Below are positions 14,165 to 21,140 of a stretch of DNA of 21,140 nucleotides, in pieces (position 1 is the first letter of the stretch; each line of letters opens with the position of its first letter). Below the pieces are notes generated by a model, which did no database searches, had not been told where the DNA came from, and saw nothing but the letters and a program-made list of their open reading frames with translations. Position numbers and translations under genes: made by a program. The DNA is from a virus: positions 1 to 21,140 of the IMG/VR virus record IMGVR_UViG_3300026519_000073; one strand, given 5' to 3'.

Positions 14165-14191
14165 AGCAACATGCCGGAAGTGGGCCACGGA

Positions 14192-14251
14192 CCCTCCCCC
14201 CTAAAGGGGGGAGGGCTTTTGGGTAGCCCTCCCCCGCTTGGGGAGAGGGGG
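14192..14251 (+). promoter_or_regulatory. Mutually exclusive GC-rich hairpins before the late genes
   Basis: Four segments can pair in turn: CCCTCCCCCC (14192-14201) with GGGGGGAGGG (14206-14215) by ten perfect base pairs, then CTTTT; GGGGGAGGGCT (14207-14217) with AGCCCTCCCCC (14225-14235) by eleven perfect base pairs; and that last segment with the imperfect GGGGAGAGGGGG (14240-14251). The 1:2, 2:3, 3:4 topology resembles an attenuator. It ends about eleven bases before the AGGAG of the next gene. Confidence 0.55.
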
Positions 14252-14270
14252 ATACCGCGCAGGAGTGAAA

Positions 14271-14648
14271 ATGCGAAAGGGCGAAAAACGAAAACTTTGG
14301 ACGAAACGGGAAGACGCGATTTTGCGAAAGCACTATCGCTTTGGGGTCAGGACCGTGATCGAAAAACTCCCTGGCCGAACGAAACGAGCGATTGTGCTGA
14401 GAGCCAGGCGGCTGAACCTGGACGGGAACACCTGGACGCCGAACGAAGATCACGTCATCGAGATGTGCTATCGGGACTTTGGGGCTGCGTATTGCCAGCG
14501 ATATATGCCCTACCGCACTCTGGTCGCCATCCGATGTCGAGCGGCGAGGATTGGCGTCAGGCGGGATTTGACGAAGCGGAAGAAGCCCCCGCCAAAGGGG
14601 GATTGGATTGCTGCGATGGACTATGCTTTGCGAAAACCTTGGAGGTAG
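14271..14648 (+). CDS. Two-repeat Myb/SANT-like DNA-binding protein
   Basis: A 125-residue basic protein with two copies of a helix-turn-helix of the Myb/SANT/GcrA type. The first (10-50) reads WTKREDAILRKHY, then LPGRTKRAIVLRARRL; the second (55-96) reads WTPNEDHVIEMCY, then MPYRTLVAIRCRAARIG. Both show the WT..ED start and the 'R..AI..RA.rl' recognition helix. A basic linker (RRDLTKRKKPPPKG) and short tail follow. It is probably a sequence-specific DNA-binding protein. AGGAG lies six bases before the ATG. It stands right after the repeat array and before the small terminase, so it may bind the array, or help choose the packaging site; both are inference. Confidence 0.82.
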   Translation: MRKGEKRKLWTKREDAILRKHYRFGVRTVIEKLPGRTKRAIVLRARRLNLDGNTWTPNEDHVIEMCYRDFGAAYCQRYMPYRTLVAIRCRAARIGVRRDLTKRKKPPPKGDWIAAMDYALRKPWR

Positions 14649-14653
14649 AAATC

Positions 14654-15376
14654 ATGGGAAAAAACCGAGAAGACGACAAAGAAGACCTGCTGAGGCTGCC
14701 TGAGGGCGGCCCTGGGAGGCCGAAACAGCTTGAGACACCCCAGGCTAGGGCTAAAAGGGCAAAAGGGCTCAGCAAGGCTCTCAGGCTGCCTGAGACGGTT
14801 GACCCGCCAAAGTGGGTAGAAGACCCGGAAGACAAGGACTCCTGGTGGCCGTACTACGACCCTGATCGTGACGGGTATCACTACGGGAAACCAAGGAAAA
14901 TCAAGTCCCCGGAGGAGTTTGATGCCCTTGTTGATGACTATTTTCGGCACTGCAAGAAGCTAAATCTCAGGCCGACAATGACTGGCCTAGTGCTTCATCT
15001 GGGGTTTGCAAGTCAGCAGTCACTAACCGACTACACCAAGCGATATGGTGGGATGTATGCTGACTCAATTAAACGCGCCCGGAATATGGTAAAGCTGGCA
15101 TACGAGCATCATCTGATCCGTGAGCAGGGTTCCGTTCAGGGTGTCATCTTCGCCCTTCGCAGCTTCGGGCGGCATGACGAAGATGGGCCTGACTTCGAGG
15201 ATGTGCAGCGAACTGAGTTGACCGGCAAGGATGGCAAGCCGGTGGCGATAGCCCAGCTATCAGCGACGCTGGAAAACATGAACGATGTCGAGAAGGCAAC
15301 ACGGCTGTATCACATCCTGAAAGCTGCGATGGAGAAGGGCAACGATGAGGGCGAAGACGATGAGCACGAAGCATAG
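14654..15376 (+). CDS. Terminase small subunit
   Basis: A 240-residue protein upstream of the large terminase. The N-terminus (about 1-80) is charged and probably flexible (PEGGPGRPKQL, KWVEDPEDKDSWW). Residues 80-175 hold SPEEFDALVDDYFRHC, RPTMTGLVLHLGFASQQSL, then YADSIKRARNMVKLAYEHH. This is the helix-turn-helix arrangement of gp3-like DNA-packaging proteins that bind the pac or cos site. The C-terminus is acidic (KGNDEGEDDEHEA) as in many small terminases that contact the large subunit. GGAGG lies nine bases before the ATG. A much longer frame from 14084 would run through the repeat array and the Myb-like gene and is rejected. Confidence 0.9.
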   Translation: MGKNREDDKEDLLRLPEGGPGRPKQLETPQARAKRAKGLSKALRLPETVDPPKWVEDPEDKDSWWPYYDPDRDGYHYGKPRKIKSPEEFDALVDDYFRHCKKLNLRPTMTGLVLHLGFASQQSLTDYTKRYGGMYADSIKRARNMVKLAYEHHLIREQGSVQGVIFALRSFGRHDEDGPDFEDVQRTELTGKDGKPVAIAQLSATLENMNDVEKATRLYHILKAAMEKGNDEGEDDEHEA

Positions 15377-15575
15377 AAGCTGGGTGTCAGACCGTATGGT
15401 GTTCAAGATGCAGGCGAGTGACATCACGACCATCAATATGCTTGCCGGTCGCTGCTTGTATGTTTGCATCGACAACCAGGTGAAAACGAAACGCGCCAGG
15501 TATGAGTTACTTCAGAGCCAGATAAAGGCGGCTGATGTTGCCAATCGGTTTTTGGCGAGGATGGTAACGCAATGA
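15360..15575 (+). CDS. Small hypothetical protein between terminase subunits
   Basis: A 71-residue basic protein (MSTKHRSWVSDRMVFKMQAS, then VKTKRARYELLQSQIKAAD and a helical end). No family is recognised. It overlaps the small terminase by 17 bases and its stop overlaps the large terminase ATG (ATGA). GAGG lies nine bases ahead; an alternative start at 15345 with GGAGAAGGG upstream would add five residues. Its position suggests it is coupled to terminase translation and may help packaging. Confidence 0.72.
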   Translation: MSTKHRSWVSDRMVFKMQASDITTINMLAGRCLYVCIDNQVKTKRARYELLQSQIKAADVANRFLARMVTQ

Positions 15576-17161
15576 GTGACATCGACGAGATTAAAAAGCT
15601 GTTGAAGAAAATCGAGGGTGATGAAGAAGCAAAGAACTTCATTGATTCACTCATCCTCGAATCGTACATCGAGAAGCCATGGGTGCCTCTGCCTGGCCCG
15701 CAGTCCGATGCCTACTACAGCGAGGCAGACATACTCGGATATGGTGGGGCAGCAGGTGGTGGCAAAACGGACTTGGCGTGTGGCAAGGCAATCACCATGC
15801 ACAAGCAGGTAGCGATACTGCGAAGGGAAGCAACACAACTCGGAGGCATCTATGAGCGGCTGACTGAGATTATCGGGAGCCGGGACGGCTTCAACGGACA
15901 GACGAGAGAGTGGCGTGTGCCAATCGGGTCACAGCCGACTATCGTATTTGGCTCGACACCAAACCCAGGAGATGAAACAAAACACCAAGGACGGTCAAAG
16001 GATTTTCTCGTCCTCGATGAAGCGGCCAACTTCTTAGAACAACAAGCGCGGTTTCTTATGGGCTGGGTGCGAACAACAGACCCAAACCAGAAGACTCAAG
16101 TATTGTTGACCTTTAACCCGCCAACCAATGCCGAAGGCCAGTGGATTCGTGAGTTCTTTGGGCCATGGCTTGACAAGAAGCATCCTGACTATCCGCAACG
16201 GCCAGGTAAGCTGTTATGGTATGTCACGCTTGACGGCAAAGACTATCGAGTCGATGGCAAGATTGAAGTGCAGCCGGGTGAGAAGATACCAGGGACCAAC
16301 ATCGTCAACCGGGAAGAATATCCGTTGATGTCAAAGAGCCGGACATTCATACCGGCGAAGATCAAGGACAACCCTTACCTGATGCAGACGGGATACGTCG
16401 CAACGCTTCAGGCGATGCCTGAGCCGCTGCGTAGCCAAATGCTCAAAGGTGACTTCTCGGCAGGGCTTGAGGATGACCCATGGCAGGTTATACCGACGAA
16501 GTGGATCGAGATTGCCATGGAGCGATGGGAAGAAAAAGCGCACAAGGGCGACATGACGAGCATGGGCGTCGATGTGTCAAGAGGGGCGAGGGATAAGTCG
16601 GTAATTGCAAGGCGGCATGGCATGTGGTTTGACCAGCTAATCAGGCTCGATGGGACTGCAACCCTGGATGGGCCAACATTAGCAGGACAAATTATCAGCT
16701 ATCGAAGAAATGCGGCCCCGGTGCATATCGACATCATTGGCGTCGGGAGTAGCCCGTATGATGCTCTCAAACAGAACGATGTCCACGTCGAGGGGATAAA
16801 CGTAGCGGAAAAAAGCTATGCTTTCGACATTGCCACGGGCAAGTTGCAATTCCTCAACAAGCGTGCAGAGCTATGGTGGCGTATGCGTGAGGCGCTAGAC
16901 CCGATCAACGATACCGGAATCGCTCTGCCGCCGGACCCGAAGCTGCTGGCTGACCTATCAACACCACTATGGGAATACCGCTCTGGTGGGATTATCAAGA
17001 TCGAAAGCAAGGAAGACATTATCAAACGCCTTGGCCGGTCGCCGGATGACGGCGATGCGGTTGTCCTGGCGTTGATTGATACACCAAAGCGGAAGCATGA
17101 TTTGCTATCAGGCAAGGCGCAGACGGTTACGCACAGCGACTTTGACCCATTCGACTTATAA
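15572..17161 (+). CDS. Terminase large subunit
   Basis: A 529-residue packaging motor and nuclease. The ATPase has GYGGAAGGGKTD (56-67, Walker A), FLVLDEAANF (145-154, Walker B with Glu150) and VLLTFNPP (177-184, coupling motif). The RNase H-like nuclease has MGVDVSRG (331-338, Asp334), VHIDIIGVGSSPYD (384-397, Asp387) and SPDDGDAV (490-497). All expected acidic residues are present. It translocates DNA into the prohead through the portal and cuts it at the end of packaging. It is coupled to the preceding ORF by ATGA. It ends in SDFDPFDL, a tail that may contact the portal. Confidence 0.96.
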   Translation: MSDIDEIKKLLKKIEGDEEAKNFIDSLILESYIEKPWVPLPGPQSDAYYSEADILGYGGAAGGGKTDLACGKAITMHKQVAILRREATQLGGIYERLTEIIGSRDGFNGQTREWRVPIGSQPTIVFGSTPNPGDETKHQGRSKDFLVLDEAANFLEQQARFLMGWVRTTDPNQKTQVLLTFNPPTNAEGQWIREFFGPWLDKKHPDYPQRPGKLLWYVTLDGKDYRVDGKIEVQPGEKIPGTNIVNREEYPLMSKSRTFIPAKIKDNPYLMQTGYVATLQAMPEPLRSQMLKGDFSAGLEDDPWQVIPTKWIEIAMERWEEKAHKGDMTSMGVDVSRGARDKSVIARRHGMWFDQLIRLDGTATLDGPTLAGQIISYRRNAAPVHIDIIGVGSSPYDALKQNDVHVEGINVAEKSYAFDIATGKLQFLNKRAELWWRMREALDPINDTGIALPPDPKLLADLSTPLWEYRSGGIIKIESKEDIIKRLGRSPDDGDAVVLALIDTPKRKHDLLSGKAQTVTHSDFDPFDL

Positions 17162-17194
17162 GCCTGTTGCTGAGATAAATACAGCGTCAACCAT

Positions 17195-17229
17195 AATCCC
17201 CTCATCGAGCAATCGCTGAGGGGATTTTT
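17195..17229 (+). terminator. Hairpin with T-run that also contains the next gene's ribosome-binding site
   Basis: AATCCCCTCA pairs with TGAGGGGATT over ten perfect base pairs; a further CGA/TCG pairing can form in the loop. TTTTT follows. This is a strong terminator shape, 33 bases after the large terminase stop. The 3' arm contains GAGGGG, eight bases before the ATG of the next gene, so the folded RNA would hide that ribosome-binding site. Confidence 0.7.
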
Positions 17230-17231
17230 CT

Positions 17232-17747
17232 ATGCCACGGCATACGAGAAGCAAGATCGACTACACCAAGCCTGACCGTAATCAGGGATACAGGTTTCTT
17301 GAGACACTAAAGAAGCAATATGACCCGAAGCGAGGTGGGTATCTCGTCCCAAGCAGCGCCAGGGGAAGGGCACCTACATTTGTCAAAAGCAAATACAAAC
17401 CAGAGGAAGGTGGATATTTTGTCGATAGCATGGAAAAAGCAAGAAATGCAATGTATGGCCCACGAGGAAGGCAGACAAAATTACAATTTGACAATAGTGG
17501 ATTTGCCATTGGTGGGTATGCTGAAGCGTTTAATCGACCAAGATGGCAAGTTGATAGCATAAAGACCTATCTCAACTCCGTGAGTGATGCGAAGCCAGGA
17601 ATAAGGCCAGCAGGAACAAGCACTGCCCCCCGTCGCGGAAAGCAACTCAATTTCCAGAGTTCAACACTTTTGACCAAGGCAAAGAAACTTGGTGCTGACG
17701 CAGAAGACGACACTCGCCTTAGTCGAAAAACACTTCTTGGAGGATAA
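17232..17747 (+). CDS. Hypothetical late protein
   Basis: A 171-residue basic protein with two similar short segments: YDPKRGGYLVPSS and YKPEEGGYFVDSM, which suggests an internal repeat of about 30 residues. The middle (NSGFAIGGYAEAFNRPRW) and the C-terminus (SSTLLTKAKKLGADAEDDT, ending LSRKTLLGG) look unstructured. The end is similar to that of the next gene (ILTSGKGLLTKA to KKSILGGA). No family is recognised. Its place between large terminase and portal fits a minor virion or assembly protein. Its ribosome-binding site lies within a terminator-like hairpin. Confidence 0.78.
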   Translation: MPRHTRSKIDYTKPDRNQGYRFLETLKKQYDPKRGGYLVPSSARGRAPTFVKSKYKPEEGGYFVDSMEKARNAMYGPRGRQTKLQFDNSGFAIGGYAEAFNRPRWQVDSIKTYLNSVSDAKPGIRPAGTSTAPRRGKQLNFQSSTLLTKAKKLGADAEDDTRLSRKTLLGG

Positions 17748-17750
17748 CTC

Positions 17751-17963
17751 ATGTGTATATCAACCCCTTCGATGCCTGACATGCCGCCACCGCCCCCGCC
17801 GCCAAGCCCAAAGGCTGATCCGCAAGTGCAGAAAAACATCGAGCGTGAGCGGAAACGATTGGCTGCTGCATTTGGCAAGGAAGACACAATCTTGACCAGT
17901 GGGAAAGGACTGCTGACCAAAGCAGCACGAACGGCCAAGAAGTCAATCCTCGGAGGCGCGTAA
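17751..17963 (+). CDS. Small proline-rich protein before the portal
   Basis: A 70-residue protein. The N-terminus is proline-rich (PSMPDMPPPPPPPSPK) and the rest is basic, ending in TILTSGKGLLTKA and KKSILGGA. Short proteins of this form, with a 'tiLTg.rGLl' and '.KtLLG' end, are common just before the head-tail connector gene in podoviruses; their role is unknown. GGAGG lies seven bases before the ATG, inside the end of the previous gene. Its TAA overlaps the portal ATG (TAATG), so the two are likely coupled. Confidence 0.8.
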   Translation: MCISTPSMPDMPPPPPPPSPKADPQVQKNIERERKRLAAAFGKEDTILTSGKGLLTKAARTAKKSILGGA

Positions 17964-19639
17964 TGCGTACACTCAGAGAGCACATGGAACAAACCTATGC
18001 AGCCCTTGACCGTGAGCGGTCATCATGGCGGCAGCATTGGCTTGACCTTCAGCAGTTCATTCTTCCCCGCCGTGGCCGATTCTTTACAACCGACGTGAAT
18101 AAAGGGAACCGCCGCAACAAGTCCATCATCGATAGCACTGGCACCATGGCGGCACGAAATCTTGGCTCTGGCATGATGGCAGGAATAACGTCACCTGCCC
18201 GTCCATGGTTTCGCCTCGCCCCACCCGACCCAGGAATGCGTGATTTTGCTCCTGTCCGCAACTGGCTCGATATTGTTGAGAGATTGCTGCGTGAGATTTT
18301 TGCACGGAGCAATGTTTATAACGTCCTTCATATGCAGTACAAGGAACTTGGGACATTCGGCACAGGTCCGATTCTCGTTCAGGAAGATTTCGACGACGTA
18401 ATCAGAGCTTACCCATTCACTGTCGGGAGCTATATGCTCGGAACCGATGAACGGCTAAGGGTAAATACTGTTTACCGTGACGTGCCAATGACAGTCGAGC
18501 AGGTTGTGCGTCAGTTTGGTTTGAGCAAGGTTACAAATGCCACTCGTGAGCTTTACGAGAAGGGCGATTACCATGTGTGGGTTGATGTTGTTCATGCCAT
18601 CGAGCCTAATGACGATGAGCTTGCAGACCAGTACATGAGCAGGCTCGATGGAAGGCAAATGGAGTTTCGTTCAGTCTATTACGAGAAGGGAAGCGACAGC
18701 GACAAGTTCTTGTCTGTTAGTGGGTATTATGAGTTCCCGGTCATGGCCCCTCGATGGGATGTCCTTGGAACGGATGTCTATGGTGGGAGTTGCCCCGGCA
18801 TGGACGCCCTGGGGGACTGCCAACAGTTGCAAGTCATGCAACGAGAGAAAGGCAAAGGCATTGCTAAGCAAGTCAACCCGCCAATGGTAGCCTCACCGAC
18901 GCTGAAAGACAGGGCGACAAGTACGCTCCCTGGTGGCGTTACGTTTGTCGATGCAGTAGGTGGAAAGCCTGGCTTTTATCCGGCATATCAGGTCCAGTTC
19001 GACCTTCGTTCACTTCAGCAAGACATTTATGAAACGCAACAGCGAATCCGCAGAGCGTTCTACGAAGACCTGTTTTTGATGCTAGCGCAGTCTGATCGAC
19101 GTGAGATGACAGCCCGTGAAGTCGAAGAACGGCACGAAGAAAAACTGCTGATGCTTGGGCCTGTTATGGAGCGGTTGAACGATGAGCTTCTAGGCCCGCT
19201 TATTGACCGGACATTCATGACCGCTATTAGGGCTGGGATTGTTCCTGAGCCGCCTAAGGAAATACAGGGTGCCGAGCTTCAGGTCGAGTACATCAGCATC
19301 ATGGCGCAAGCGCAGAAGATGATTGGTGTTACTGGTGTTGATAGGCTGGTTGGGTTCGTTGGCGGGCTCGCCCAGGTTAAGCCCGAAGTTATTGATAAGC
19401 TGGATGTTGACCAGGCCGTCGATGAATACGCTGACATGCTTGGGACACCGGCCAGTCTTGTACTGTCTGATGAACAAGTCGCGGAGCAGCGCAAGCAGCG
19501 ACAGCAGGCAGAGCAGCAACAGCAACAGCTTAATATGGCGCAACAGGCGGCAGATACGTTGTCGAGAGCGTCCCAAGCTAAGGCACAAGATGGAAAGAGT
19601 ATCGTTGACGCTATGCTTGGCTCTGTACCGGGAGCCTAA
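17963..19639 (+). CDS. Portal (head-to-tail connector) protein
   Basis: A 558-residue protein of the T7 gp8-like head-tail connector family. Evidence is the opening helix (REHMEQTYAALDRERSSWRQ), ILPRRGRFF, then NLGSGMMAGITSPARPWFRL (66-85), YKELGTFGTGPILVQEDFDD, DALGDCQQLQVMQ, QRIRRAFYEDLFLML and REMTAREVEERHEEKL. Length is close to that of other family members. It forms the dodecameric ring at the capsid vertex through which terminase loads DNA. The C-terminus is rich in glutamine (QRQQAEQQQQQLN), as is common. It follows the terminase block in the usual order. Confidence 0.95.
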   Translation: MRTLREHMEQTYAALDRERSSWRQHWLDLQQFILPRRGRFFTTDVNKGNRRNKSIIDSTGTMAARNLGSGMMAGITSPARPWFRLAPPDPGMRDFAPVRNWLDIVERLLREIFARSNVYNVLHMQYKELGTFGTGPILVQEDFDDVIRAYPFTVGSYMLGTDERLRVNTVYRDVPMTVEQVVRQFGLSKVTNATRELYEKGDYHVWVDVVHAIEPNDDELADQYMSRLDGRQMEFRSVYYEKGSDSDKFLSVSGYYEFPVMAPRWDVLGTDVYGGSCPGMDALGDCQQLQVMQREKGKGIAKQVNPPMVASPTLKDRATSTLPGGVTFVDAVGGKPGFYPAYQVQFDLRSLQQDIYETQQRIRRAFYEDLFLMLAQSDRREMTAREVEERHEEKLLMLGPVMERLNDELLGPLIDRTFMTAIRAGIVPEPPKEIQGAELQVEYISIMAQAQKMIGVTGVDRLVGFVGGLAQVKPEVIDKLDVDQAVDEYADMLGTPASLVLSDEQVAEQRKQRQQAEQQQQQLNMAQQAADTLSRASQAKAQDGKSIVDAMLGSVPGA

Positions 19640-19641
19640 CC

Positions 19642-19929
19642 ATGGCAGTATCGAGCACCATAGAAGGCCAGCTTTCTGACATAGGAAGTTCAGAGCAGGC
19701 AATCGTTACTCGCAAGCGATACAACCTGTCGATATGGGGTACGTTTGTGGCAACTATAGAGCTTCAACGATCATTCGATGATGGAGCAACATGGCTGGTT
19801 GCAAAGCAGGTAACGACGCCATTTGAAGGTGTCGGGATTGAAGTCGAAGCTGGCGTGCTATACAGAGTTTCCGTTGTTTCATACACGTCTGGCATAGTGA
19901 ATTACAGGCTTGGATTAACTAATTTGTGA
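19642..19929 (+). CDS. Small beta-rich virion-associated protein
   Basis: A 95-residue protein with no charged low-complexity. It has IWGTFVATIELQRSFDDGATW, then a short turn and EVEAGVLYRVSVVSYTSGIVNYRLG. This 'GtfvgTvqLqrSfDgGaTW...ea.v.yR......sG.i..rl' pattern belongs to a small beta-sandwich family found among the structural genes of many phages; a role in head decoration or tail attachment is possible but not shown. It starts two bases after the portal stop, with GGGAG upstream in the portal end. Confidence 0.82.
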   Translation: MAVSSTIEGQLSDIGSSEQAIVTRKRYNLSIWGTFVATIELQRSFDDGATWLVAKQVTTPFEGVGIEVEAGVLYRVSVVSYTSGIVNYRLGLTNL

Positions 19930-19939
19930 GGGCTGAAAA

Positions 19940-21140
19940 ATGCCGATAGTAGCAGCGGATTGGAGTGTAGATCGGGCGACAGGGAACATTCGCTATATTG
20001 GCGATGGGCACACTGGGGTAGCCCCGTCGTATGCTACTGTTCTTGAGTTCGTTCGGTGGCTGCTGGACCTGGCGGATGATTTGGAGTTCATCGGGGATGA
20101 CCAGGTGGACATCATTTCCAGCAACCCGGCCAACCGGCGGACAGACAGGTATGTGGAACTGTACCAGCCGTTCAATATCGACGCCGTGGCAGCGGAACAT
20201 CTGTATGGTGGTTCCATTGTGCAGAATGGTGGGGCAGATCGCTGGGATGGTATCGTCAACTACGCCAACTCGGCTGTGAACATCCAGATCATACAGAATG
20301 GCAGTGTGATCGCCAATGACTTCTGGAATACGAACGGCGGGCTGAACGCTGACCTGGCCAATGGTATCTCCCATCGGTTCTTGATTCAGACGCGAAGCGG
20401 CGGCGCTGACATCGACGGGCGGCGGCTGATTGGCGTTACCCGTGAATGGGGTAAACAGTATCAGGAGTTCAAGATCAACGGTACGGAGTACGGGCAGAAC
20501 GTCTTAGCCCTCAATCCTGGCAGTGATTTGAACAACCAGACTGCCGAGGCGACTGTTGCAGGCTGGGCAACGATTACGAATACGGAAGGTTATCGGCTGA
20601 TTGACGTGGATGGAGATGGTACGGCAGAGCCGTTCTACTCCGAGTGGAATCGGGACATCTACAGCATCAGTGACCTGTACGAACGGCTGAAGTACCTGAC
20701 CCGGAATGGTACTACAAGCACACTGTACGGCCTCAATGGCCTACTGTTTCGAGGCATCACCCATGAGATAGATGTGGATACCCCTACCGGCACCTTCCAG
20801 CAACCAGAGCCGGTAAGCTGGTCAACGGGCACAGGACAACTGCTTGCGATTGATAGCATTACCGCGCCGACGAAGATGTGGATTCAGCTTCTCACCGGCA
20901 CGGCCCCGACGGATAACCAGACCATTACCGGGGGCACAAGCGCCGCGACGTGTCTTGTTAATGTCAATGTGGTGCAGCGGGAAGTATCAGCCCCATTTGC
21001 AGGGCTTTCGACGGGCAGTGCCATCATTGGCGCATACGGTTTGGGCATCCAGGCTACTGACCTATCTGCCAATGATAGGTTGACAGGGCTGGATAATGTC
21101 ACCTACGCCCCGCCGAATAATGTGACATTCTCGGTCAATG
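19940..21140 (+). CDS. Large probable virion structural protein, partial (3' end outside window)
   Basis: The frame starts MPIVAADWSVDRATGNIRYIGD and stays open to the right edge, 400 codons with no stop. GAGG lies about nine bases before the ATG. The N-terminus reads YATVLEFVRWLLDLADD and NRRTDRYVELYQPFNID; later parts are beta-rich with many Gly, Asn and Thr (GGSIVQNGGADRWDGIVNY, NGSVIANDFWNTNGG, TNTEGYRLIDVDGDG). From about residue 310 the sequence looks like short beta repeats (TGTAPTDNQTITGGTSAA). This resembles phage tail or virion surface proteins of unknown exact role. Major capsid and scaffold genes are expected further right, but are not in the window. Confidence 0.85.
   Translation, partial: MPIVAADWSVDRATGNIRYIGDGHTGVAPSYATVLEFVRWLLDLADDLEFIGDDQVDIISSNPANRRTDRYVELYQPFNIDAVAAEHLYGGSIVQNGGADRWDGIVNYANSAVNIQIIQNGSVIANDFWNTNGGLNADLANGISHRFLIQTRSGGADIDGRRLIGVTREWGKQYQEFKINGTEYGQNVLALNPGSDLNNQTAEATVAGWATITNTEGYRLIDVDGDGTAEPFYSEWNRDIYSISDLYERLKYLTRNGTTSTLYGLNGLLFRGITHEIDVDTPTGTFQQPEPVSWSTGTGQLLAIDSITAPTKMWIQLLTGTAPTDNQTITGGTSAATCLVNVNVVQREVSAPFAGLSTGSAIIGAYGLGIQATDLSANDRLTGLDNVTYAPPNNVTFSVN

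Larger units (their letters stand above)
13687..14187. repeat. Interspersed AAGTGGGCCAA repeat array, both orientations
   Basis: Fourteen forward units (ten with AAGTGGGCCA, four shortened to AAGTGGGCA) and eight reverse units (TTGGCCCACTT, two of them altered) fall in eight clusters about 30-85 bases apart. Clusters at 13687, 13854, 13913 and 13991 have two or three forward units in tandem followed by one or two reverse units, so hairpins with 10-11 bp stems can form in alternative registers. The 30 bases at 13687-13716 and 13991-14020 are identical. Spacers are AT-rich. No convincing gene lies here; possible roles are origin, binding array or RNA structures. Confidence 0.95.

Noticed and set aside
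13687-14187. CRISPR array
   Set aside because: The repeat is only 11 bases long, occurs in both orientations and in tandem, and spacers vary widely in length; no cas genes are present.
13576-14226. A 216-codon ORF through the repeat array
   Set aside because: It starts inside the helicase gene in another frame, has no ribosome-binding site of note, and its peptide is the translated repeat.
14084-14653. Upstream extension of the small terminase frame
   Set aside because: It runs through repeats, hairpins and the Myb-like gene; the ATG at 14654 has a strong GGAGG and fits the family better.

Overview
The window is a piece of a tailed double-stranded DNA phage (or prophage) genome with podovirus-like gene content. 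A leftward operon holds DNA modification, recombination and replication genes. A rightward operon starts with a Cro/YdaS-like regulator and a primase-helicase and continues into DNA packaging and virion genes. There is no integrase, tRNA, rRNA or CRISPR array, so the sequence does not settle lifestyle or host. A secretory signal peptide and Shine-Dalgarno-led starts point to a bacterial host, and the portal is of the T7-type head-tail connector family.

Left arm, minus strand (about 11172 down to 1). A divergent promoter region at 11234-11311 starts leftward transcription. The first gene is a pentapeptide-repeat protein, followed by a perfect heptamer tandem repeat. Next comes a run of small accessory proteins (10579 to 8052), several joined by ATGA or TAATG stop/start overlaps. 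The core DNA module follows: a basic protein with an acidic tail, a Cas4/RecB-like DUF2800 nuclease, a DUF2815 ssDNA-binding protein, a terminator-like hairpin, a 58-residue ORF, a family A DNA polymerase with 3'-5' exonuclease, a VRR-NUC nuclease, an SNF2-type helicase, a DUF551-like protein, an HNH endonuclease, and a C5 cytosine methyltransferase that runs off the left edge.

Right arm, plus strand (11358 to the end). A small HTH regulator and a 699-residue prim-pol/RepA-like helicase come first. Then there are about 590 bases without a convincing gene. This stretch holds 14 forward and 8 reverse copies of an AAGTGGGCCAA-type repeat, a second dispersed 15-mer (AAATCAAnAACTTAC), and a set of mutually exclusive GC-rich hairpins. 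It is the strongest unexplained feature; its place between the replication and packaging modules suggests an origin, a protein-binding array or a late-gene control region. The late genes follow: a two-repeat Myb/SANT-like protein, small terminase, a small ORF, large terminase, two small proteins with similar C-termini, the portal, a small beta-rich protein, and the first 400 codons of a large probable virion protein that leaves the right edge.

As a system, the polymerase, primase-helicase, ssDNA-binding protein, SNF2 helicase and two nucleases form a phage replication/recombination set. The methyltransferase probably protects phage DNA, and the right end packages it through terminase and portal. 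Function calls rest on motifs read by eye; no database search was run.
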